In this document: piece by piece, positions 57,188 through 64,000 of the stretch | How positions within the stretch are numbered: the first letter of the stretch is position 1 | Layout of the letters: every line of letters starts with the position of its first letter | NCBI GenBank assembly: GCA_002633005.1 | Contig: NMRA01000033.1 | Coordinates: 11,078 to 75,077 of the forward strand | DNA from: Phoronis australis | Taxonomy: Eukaryota > Phoronida > Phoronidae | Direction of reading: 5' to 3' | DNA: 64,000 bases | Translations under genes and position numbers: made by a program | The notes under the pieces: model-generated | Database searches by the model: none | What the model was told of the DNA's origin: nothing | Seen by the model: only the letters and a program-made list of their open reading frames with translations

Positions 57188-57239
57188 TGTAACGTGTGGA
57201 AGAAGAGTATTTAAAAACACTCCTCTTCCACACGTTACA
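57188..57239. repeat. Near-perfect hairpin 2, abutting hairpin 1
   Basis: The arm TGTAACGTGTGGAAGA and its reverse complement TCTTCCACACGTTACA enclose a short, partly paired AT-rich middle (GAGT/ACTC with one-base bulges). Total 52 bp. Confidence 0.97.
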
Positions 57240-58480
57240 TGTACACATGTATATGTTCCAACAAAGCATCGGAATAGGTTTCACTTCTTTTCAAGTTTTT
57301 AGCATTTCAATACCAGCAAACCGAATTTTTAGGCAAATTTTGGTTCATCGAAGCTGTAACCATCTTCAGAAATATGTCACAAAATTTAGCACGTCACGTG
57401 CACATGTGACAAGCGTACAGTTTTTCATTTAAACAGCTGTAATGAGCAAGCTGAGTGTCGATTGACTATCAGATTTTGCGGTTTTTCACTCTAGATATAA
57501 GATTTATAACCATGTGACGAGAAAAACTATCCTGGCGATGTGAAATTTCATTGATACTCAACGACTCCTCAGCTGTCCATCAGTATCCATACAGCAAGCT
57601 GGCTATTATTACATGTGACTTAATTCAAACGGCAATTTCGAATTTTTCAAAGAAGAAATTTTTTATTCTCATAATTTAAACTTATTTCACAATCCCAACT
57701 ACGAAACACGATGCAACAAGGCAATCGCGATCTTGAAATTGGCATGCTTTTGATTACTGTAGGCAAAATTGCCCATTCTTATAGGACACTGTTTGAGCTA
57801 AAATAGCTCAAAAACGAAGTGGGTGACCGCTTGTTTTTTTTTCTTATTTCATAGAAGCCAAGGAGTGCATCAAAATATAACATAAAAGAAAAAAATAACG
57901 GTAGAAGCTAAAACACTAAAATTTGAAGAACTTAAAATCCAGAAAAACCGTTTAATTACGCTGAAGTAAGAAAACGAATGAACCAGAAGTTAAAGTCGTT
58001 AAAAAGTCAATATGACATCGTACAAAGGACTTCAACGATTAATTTAATTATAGTTGGCTTTTCAGTAACTCATGTTAATTCATATTTTCGCCAGAGGTGT
58101 CCTTCTTTAGGTGGATGTGACGGAAAAAAATGATTCGACAACCATAGCATTTTTGCAAATTTGTTGTAGGCACAGACCAAAATACAAAATATCAAAACTC
58201 TATCGAAAGCCTTAAAGTAGCAATAAACGTCCGTTTTAGACCACGTATTGCTTAAAACTGGTCTCAACTTTTTCCTTACTAAGATGAGATATGATCTTTG
58301 TTACTGCAACGAACTGACAGTTCGGTTTTACTCGAGATGATAAAATGACACGCCGTGACAAATCAACTTATGGACCTTGGTCTCAAGCAATAACGAACTG
58401 TCAGTTCTTTTGACCAATTGCAAAACATTGTTATTGTGACATAACACAGGTTTAGTGAGTCTTTACCTAAACATCATTCA
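57240..58480. other. No supported gene
   Basis: AT-rich. A pair of palindromes, CGAACTGACAGTTCG (about 58311) and CGAACTGTCAGTTC (about 58394), lies 83 bp apart. Confidence 0.4.
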
Positions 58481-58483
58481 AGA

Positions 58484-58699
58484 ATGAATGGACTCACTGG
58501 AGACACCCCAAGAGTTATTATCTCTGTGGCGAAGGATGTTAAAGTTGTGTCTCCGATAAGTCGCCAGCAGTCACTGGTACGGTGCGCGGCTTTAGACGCT
58601 CTGCGGCTGGGTTTAAGATCTTTTATAGGCCTAACTATCCCCAATTCCCGTACCAGAATGAATTTCAAAAATATCTTGACTTTTTTGCGTCAGATGTGA
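58484..58699 (+). CDS. 71-codon open frame, unrecognised
   Basis: MNGLTGDTPRVIISVAKDVK, VVSPISRQQSLVRCAALDAL and RLGLRSFIGLTIPNSRTRMN are followed by NFKNILTFLRQM and TGA. GC content is higher than in the flanks and the peptide is well balanced. The opposite strand is also open across most of it (minus 58668-58474). No known domain. Possibly an exon or transposon relic. Confidence 0.25.
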   Translation: MNGLTGDTPRVIISVAKDVKVVSPISRQQSLVRCAALDALRLGLRSFIGLTIPNSRTRMNFKNILTFLRQM

Positions 58700-61140
58700 T
58701 GTAACGACTTTAATTGCGAATGTCTTTTTTAATGTTTTGCATGCAGTCGGGTCCTACCGTAAAATTTCTGTTACTTTTGGTAAGGAAACTTAAAAATATT
58801 TCGTATCCCTTAAACTTACGTTTATTTTTAAAAAACTAAATCGCATAAATTTTCAAGCAAAGCAATTTAACAAAAAGTTTCCTCCACCATCTTGAATGTC
58901 CTTAATTTTAACCAAACCAATATTGCACTTTTCCCATGCACGTGAAAGGTAGACTAACAGCTGTAAAACATTTTTTTAAATTTCAACAAAATTTTCAAAA
59001 GGTTGCAACAGTGCCTTTCCCACAATTGTAACACAGTCGTTTTTCTGTTTTGACAACTACGTGCATGGTACTCTCAATTTTGGAGTCAACTTAAAAATGC
59101 CGCCGATTTCAGTAATGCAAAGTAACTTATGCCAAGATTTCACGAAGTCCAAACCATCCCAGTTGCCATTCTGATAGCCTTCGATGTAAACAAAAAACAA
59201 AGCATCAAAAGACTTAATTTCAATAATTTCAAATGTTAGTACAATAAAAAAAATGTCACTACTATCGATCACTCGGGCATCGGCTCACCAGCAAAGCCCA
59301 ATTTGGGACTGTTTCATACAACCAGATATTGGAGGTCTACGAGGCCAATGCGCATGCAATACTTGGAACTGTAGACTCTTGCGTAAACTTTGTTACCAAG
59401 CGTTGTTTTCACCAATTGCTAATTTCTTGTCGTGTTTCCATAATTTTGGTGAGTGTTCCAATTAAAAAAGCAACCCTGAATTTTTGTATGAAATTTAGAT
59501 AAATACTAAAAAGTAAATACAAAAGGTCTACAGTGATGTGTTGTTCATAATTTACTATTTCTCATTCTTGATGAAAAACATTAACATACGGTGTCATAGC
59601 ATACCCCAGTGGTTAATTAAGTACTAGGCCTTTTACAATACAGCTTCCCCATTACAAATCCCATTTACCGCCAAAATAATGGGGCTAGTCGGAAAATTTA
59701 CATTAACTAGAGGGCGCGCGTGTACTAGTGGTGATAGATTAAGCAGCCTCGATTTCGCGAGCCTTTTAATTATATGGTGGAATGGCTTGCAGCCGTGCCA
59801 ACTGAATCTGAAATTGCGTGAAAAGGATGCTTCTGTGAGAGGAAGTGAGCATGACCTTATACAAAGGTAATCTTTGTGATTATTTTAACGATTATTCTAT
59901 GTTTATTCTACTGATTCCTGTTAACTGAGGTACTCGCCGATGTCGACTTCGCGGCTGTCGCCAGTCGGGTTATTCTTTGTTTGTTGTGATGTGTGTTACG
60001 ATACTTGACGTAGCACTCGGGATCTTTTCGTACATCAAAGCAGTATGATTGTTTGAATGATTTCTAACAGGTTTATCAGTGACACTTACATCTAACAATG
60101 CTGAATGTTTCTGCTGTCAACTCGATATTGGTTAATGAGTTAAGATTACCATCCAAGCCCAATGGCATATCAAAGAAAGGGTACGTGACAAATATCCATT
60201 AGACTACTTGTTTACTTCCTATCCTATGTTTTCCGAAAATCTATTACACGTTTAAATGGAAATCTATCATGTCTGTTTTCATGTGACCTTTGTTTTTAGG
60301 TTTGAGGGCTTGTACCGTGTAGAGGAGACATGCATCGCTTCTCCCTGAATGGACAAAAATTGGTTTTAATCATTTGACTGCACCTAGCCAGCAAGATCTT
60401 CCCATACAGTGCAGATCTGTTGTCAAACCTACTTTCTATATCGGAGACAATGAACAAAGCCTTTGAAAAGAAGCAGCTATTTTTAAAGAAAGGTATGTAA
60501 GTTGTTTTGTTAATTTACTTATTCAGGTCCTTATCGGGGGATTAGCATAGGGAGTTGGGGTTGTAAAATTTGGTGCAAATGAATGTGTGGAAATAACAGG
60601 TAATACATACTTGGGGAAAGAGCATGGTCAGGTAATTCTTAACCTTCATGAAGTTCTTGCACGTTTAGTTCATGAAATTGTTTTGCTGTCAATTGTAATC
60701 CCATAAAATATATTACATTTTCTAAATTCTCAGTGACTGAATAGTCTTAACTCATGCCTTGAAATGTTGCAAGTCGTTTATAAATTCAAATGACTGCCAT
60801 TTTTTGTGAAGATTGCATTTTTGATGGTGCCTTACGATTTGTAATTACTCTTAAACAACAGAAAGATTACCCATGATTTTTAAGTGACTCAAGTCTTCAT
60901 ATCTTCCATTAGAAGAAAAATAAAAAGTCTGAGAAACGGTTCCCTCAGTCTTAGACTAGAAGTATGCTTGACAGACCCATGAATCTGTAATAGGAGTTTA
61001 AAATTGCTGAAAGTATCAAAAATTAAAAGGCTTGAAGATGGGTAACAAAGGTTTGAAGTTGTCTCAAAAAACTTATATATTTCGCAGACAAGTACTGCGT
61101 TTAAAGAATTGTTATGACTACGAATGAAAAATAAAGACAT

Positions 61141-61259
61141 ATAGATTATTACATGGCGAAGTCGTTATCCCCCGTTATCTAGACCCCTCGTGGATTTTGG
61201 AGAATTATTACCCTCGGGTCGTTAAGGGGGATAACGACTGAGAACATGTAATAATCTAT
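61141..61259. mobile_element. 119-bp hairpin MITE
   Basis: Outer arms ATAGATTATTACATG and CATGTAATAATCTAT are perfect reverse complements (15 bp). A second matched block, AGTCGTTATCCCCC against GGGGGATAACGACT, lies just inside. Located exactly where copy B departs from copy A, so it is part of the insertion into copy B. Confidence 0.85.
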
Positions 61260-61799
61260 TTATACCACATACTGAACGAGAAACATTGCAATGAATCGAT
61301 CTACCTTTCTCGACTCGCCTCAGCTTTGTAACTACTTTCTATGTCAGAGGCCCGGGGTCGGAGGTCGTGACCTTTTAAGGAAAGTCGAGATATTTTTGTC
61401 AAATAATGCTTTTACTCAAAACCAATTGAAAAATAAAACAAAATAGAAATAAAATGAATCTATAAATTAAGGTTTAGCAACTGTTATAGCTTACTACACA
61501 TTTTATCACGCTAATCTTCGACCGGGAAAATATCGTCTGCTAAAGTAGGTTACCACTAGTAACTGACTATAATGCTCAAGTCAAACGATCCCGACGACAC
61601 GATACCCGCATTCAAATTGGAGATCGGTGATTTACAAGTGAGAGAAGAAGAGAGAAAAATTTCACTGAATTAAAATATCGTTTTATGGAAATTATGCGTC
61701 TTATTTTTCATAGCGTATAAATGTCGGTGCAATGCCCTTTTCTGAACATGCGATTGTTGCGCGTGCTCATTTAAGTATTCTATTTTCATGTTCGATGAC

Positions 61800-62880
61800 G
61801 TCAGCCGCTGAGTGGTGTAGCGGTAAAGTCGGCGACGCAAAAGGTAACCGCTCATCCAAAACCTTTACGGCAAACAGATGGCGCTTCTCATCAATCACGT
61901 GTCATTTTATCGCTCAAATAAGAATGTCTGCCAGAGAATCTTAACCAAGCACCTTGACCTACATTCTGCTGCTGCTGACTGTAGCCACAGGTAACGAGAG
62001 TTCATGAACCAGACAGTGTATGTCCTGATGAGTGGCGAATTTGTGTGGAAAAGAAATCTTTGTGTCCGACATTCCATGTTTAAAACCCCATTTGTAATAA
62101 CTATTTATAACATATAATTAAGATGAAAGTGTTAATAATCTACGCTGTTGTGGTTGCTCGGCCTAAACGCTGGGGTAAAATATATAATCAATGAACGTGA
62201 CCATGGTGAGGCTACTAAACCGGGCCCGGCCACTTTTCCGCCCGGCGAGATTTTGGCAACTCAACAACCATAATTTTAATTAGGTTGAAATATAACCACT
62301 ATATTTTTTAAATTATGCTTGAATTATACATGGTGATATACATGTTAGGTTTTATTCTCTCGCGATATTTTCTTTTTCGTTCAGTGTTTCGTTAGCCAAC
62401 AACACTGAGCCCAGCAGACCGGACTGGCCGTGGCACGGCACGGCAGCTGATGGTTCACCAAGTAGAAACGTCTGTAATATTTTATGTTCTATCAATACTA
62501 AGGCAAAGGAGAGTGGTTTCAACTGATATAGTATCTATTTAACGAACTGAACCATGCACTATGAACATGTTGGTGGCCATGATTAATAACAGCTGACGGT
62601 ATAAACAAAGAGCGAAGCACTGAGCTCATCATGTCACGTTGTCACAACTTCGATGTGACGTCAGCAGCTGTAGAATGTAGGTCAAGGTGCTGGGTCAAGA
62701 TTCAGCTCACACAAGAATGTCACAAGACTGTAAGCAGCGCTGCCTGTTAGTAAAGCATCATTGCATCCAGCGCCATCTGTTTGCCGTAAAGGTTTTGGAT
62801 GAGCGGGTACCTTTTGCGTCGGCGACTCGTAACTGTTGAGGCCCGGGTTCGAATCCGGCCTCGGTTTCACGCCAAAATGT
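61800..62880 (+). repeat. tRNA-like sequence (SINE head) split by a long-TIR transposon
   Basis: The left half (to 61836) has GAGTGGTGTAGCGGTAAAG, an A-box region. The right half (from 62818) continues GTCGGCGACTCGTAACTGTT and reaches a perfect B box GGTTCGAATCC at 62847-62857, then GGCCTCGG. Joined across the 9-bp duplication they give a tRNA-sized sequence. The T-stem lacks one C and the anticodon stem pairs poorly, so it is a tRNA-derived SINE or pseudogene rather than a working tRNA. Confidence 0.65.
61837..62817. mobile_element. 981-bp Mutator-like long-TIR element with 9-bp TSD
   Basis: Target duplication GTCGGCGAC at 61828-61836 and 62818-62826, perfect. Both ends begin GCAAAAGGTA and match at 48 of 49 positions (one A/C difference), through CCGCTCATCCAAAACCTTT to GATGGCGCT. 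After a diverged 50-60 bp the TIRs match again over CAGCACCTTGACCTACATTC-type sequence (61936-61979 against 62660-62705). The TIRs thus extend about 145-160 bp. Long TIRs with a 9-bp duplication are the hallmark of the Mutator/MULE superfamily. The interior has no transposase frame, so it is non-autonomous. Confidence 0.85.
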
Positions 62881-62900
62881 TACCTCACTAGTGAGGTAAC
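62879..62900. repeat. Perfect 22-bp palindrome
   Basis: GTTACCTCACT is followed directly by its reverse complement AGTGAGGTAAC. It lies just 3' of the tRNA-like B-box region, inside the insertion in copy B. Confidence 0.97.
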
Positions 62901-64000
62901 TTTATGGGTTATTACACGGTTGTATCTGCCATCCGAGGCTAATATTGTGGTATAAGCAGTATTATGCAATACTTATTATATACACCCTTGCTTGCTTTCT
63001 GAAAAGAGTAATTATTTAATTTTGTGTGAAATTGTAGAGCAGTCACCACATCATATGTTTGAAAAACAGGGGTAGCATTTTTGACACAACCTGGAGTATT
63101 TAATTATTCATATTTCAATATTTGTTCCAGGTTCAGTGACATTTTAAGGCCACTTCAAGCCGCAACATAGACAAGCTTTGTTACTCTCCCCACAGCACTT
63201 CCAGTGCTGCTTGGCACAATGTACAAGTCAGTGGTCCTCGACAAATGTGAATCGCAGTACTAAGTTACCATAAGACAATGTGCCAGCGGATTGTTTGTGT
63301 ATGAAGAGGAATTAACTATATCTGACTGCAACACAAGTCAGCCTCGTTGGTGAGGATGCCATTTCATAGGCAATGAGTCATGTGTGGACTGAAGCTAAAG
63401 AAGACCTAGTAACACTCTGGTCTAGTTTAGGGTCCGATTTTGGGCACAACACGAGTCAAGTGATATGCTGTTGTGTTTACCTTCAAGAGTCTAATTGTGG
63501 ATGTTGTTGATGCTGAATGAGGTTAAATGAAAGAAAGCCACGTGACGAAACTTGAACTTTTTTACAAGTGCATCTATAGGCCATTAAAACTAGTGAAATG
63601 AAACCCAAAAGCATCTGGTATAAATACCTGTCCTTTCTCACCGAGTGACATTAACTTTTCCTTTCAGAAGAAAGGCTTTATACTAATGGTAAAAACTTTT
63701 CAATTTGGTGCACATTATGGGAAAATGACATTCAGTGACTGCATCGATTGTCTTATTGTCAGTAGAAAGCCCGTTAATGTTACACTTTGATGATCGGATC
63801 AATTTTTCATCAACAGGCAAGTTTGTCGCTAATTATTGAAACCACAGTTTTAAAGCCCCATACAGTGCAGTTGTGCTTATTCTTGATGAAGTTGAAGTGA
63901 TTACCGAATACGCTTGCAAATTGTCATTTTCCTGTTGACCTATCGAATTGTGCAGCGATCAAAATGAAGTATTCCCTTTGTTTGCATTTGATTTGTTTAT

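Larger units (their letters stand above)
59678..64000. mobile_element. Large TIR element, copy B (right end outside the window)
   Basis: It starts AATGGGGCTAGTCGGAAAAT like copy A and follows it closely. For example GTACTAGTGGTGATAGA, the 'CGATGTCGACTTCGCGGC' segment and a minus frame with NNSLNA, IYKFFETTSNLCYP and GSVKHTSSLRLREPF occur in both. It runs to 61140, resumes at 62962 after nested insertions, and matches to about 63757 (CATCGATTGTCTTATTGT). Beyond that its sequence differs from copy A. The divergence (roughly one difference in ten to fifteen bases by eye) implies separate old insertions. TSD and right TIR are not visible. A stretch near 63855-63935 reads FKAPYSAVVLILDEVEVITE. Confidence 0.75.

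Overview
This is animal nuclear DNA, AT-rich, with no intact multi-exon gene and no operon-like arrangement. It is filled with old, broken transposable elements: Penelope-like elements (PLEs), four or more kinds of non-LTR retrotransposon (LINE), a Ty3/gypsy pol fragment, THAP-type domains and several TIR/MITE families. Short open segments bounded by canonical GT...AG sites are interspersed. PLEs plus THAP modules, TG/CA-rich microsatellites and the 'gtacatgta' style of low complexity suggest an aquatic invertebrate or early-branching deuterostome, but the sequence alone does not fix the species. Three single Ns (10436, 49532, 51571) all sit in or next to G/C runs, which looks like an assembly or consensus artefact.

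Layout. 1-5 kb: MITEs, a LINE endonuclease relic split by a MITE, and a decayed THAP domain; a probable first coding exon on the minus strand at 5.5 kb. 7.9-9.8 kb: a PLE remnant between inverted copies of its own flank. 10-12.8 kb: a G-quadruplex tract, a 200-bp pyrimidine tract, a LINE with an RNase H domain, and an isolated minus-strand exon. 13-16.3 kb: gypsy pol and an L1/Tx1-like RT, both minus. 16.7-18.7 kb: two PLE pieces head-to-head. 20.0 kb: an intact THAP-type first exon. 21-23.4 kb: a larger L1/Tx1-like element, minus. 28-30.3 kb: a plus-strand LINE interrupted by a 632-bp truncated LINE with a 12-bp target-site duplication. 35.2-36.0 kb: a giant palindrome (two 316-bp arms). 37-38.5 kb: another LINE. 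39.5-40 kb: a third PLE remnant, again with inverted flanks.

41-45 kb and 59.7-64 kb hold two copies of a large TIR element that share about 2.3 kb. Copy A (3,507 bp, complete, apparent 3-bp target duplication) sits inside a short tandem array and carries a two-exon, signal-peptide-like reading frame on its minus strand. Copy B has different sequence at that point and is itself interrupted by about 1.8 kb of nested insertions. One of these is a 981-bp long-TIR element with a perfect 9-bp target duplication (Mutator/MULE-like) that splits a tRNA-like sequence between its A and B boxes. 49-56 kb contains the best evidence for host coding exons (minus strand, 53.3-54.7 kb), from a protein I do not recognise. 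At 57.15 kb two near-perfect hairpins lie directly against one another.

There is no gene set working together here. What the window shows best is the order of nested insertion events and some orphan exons.
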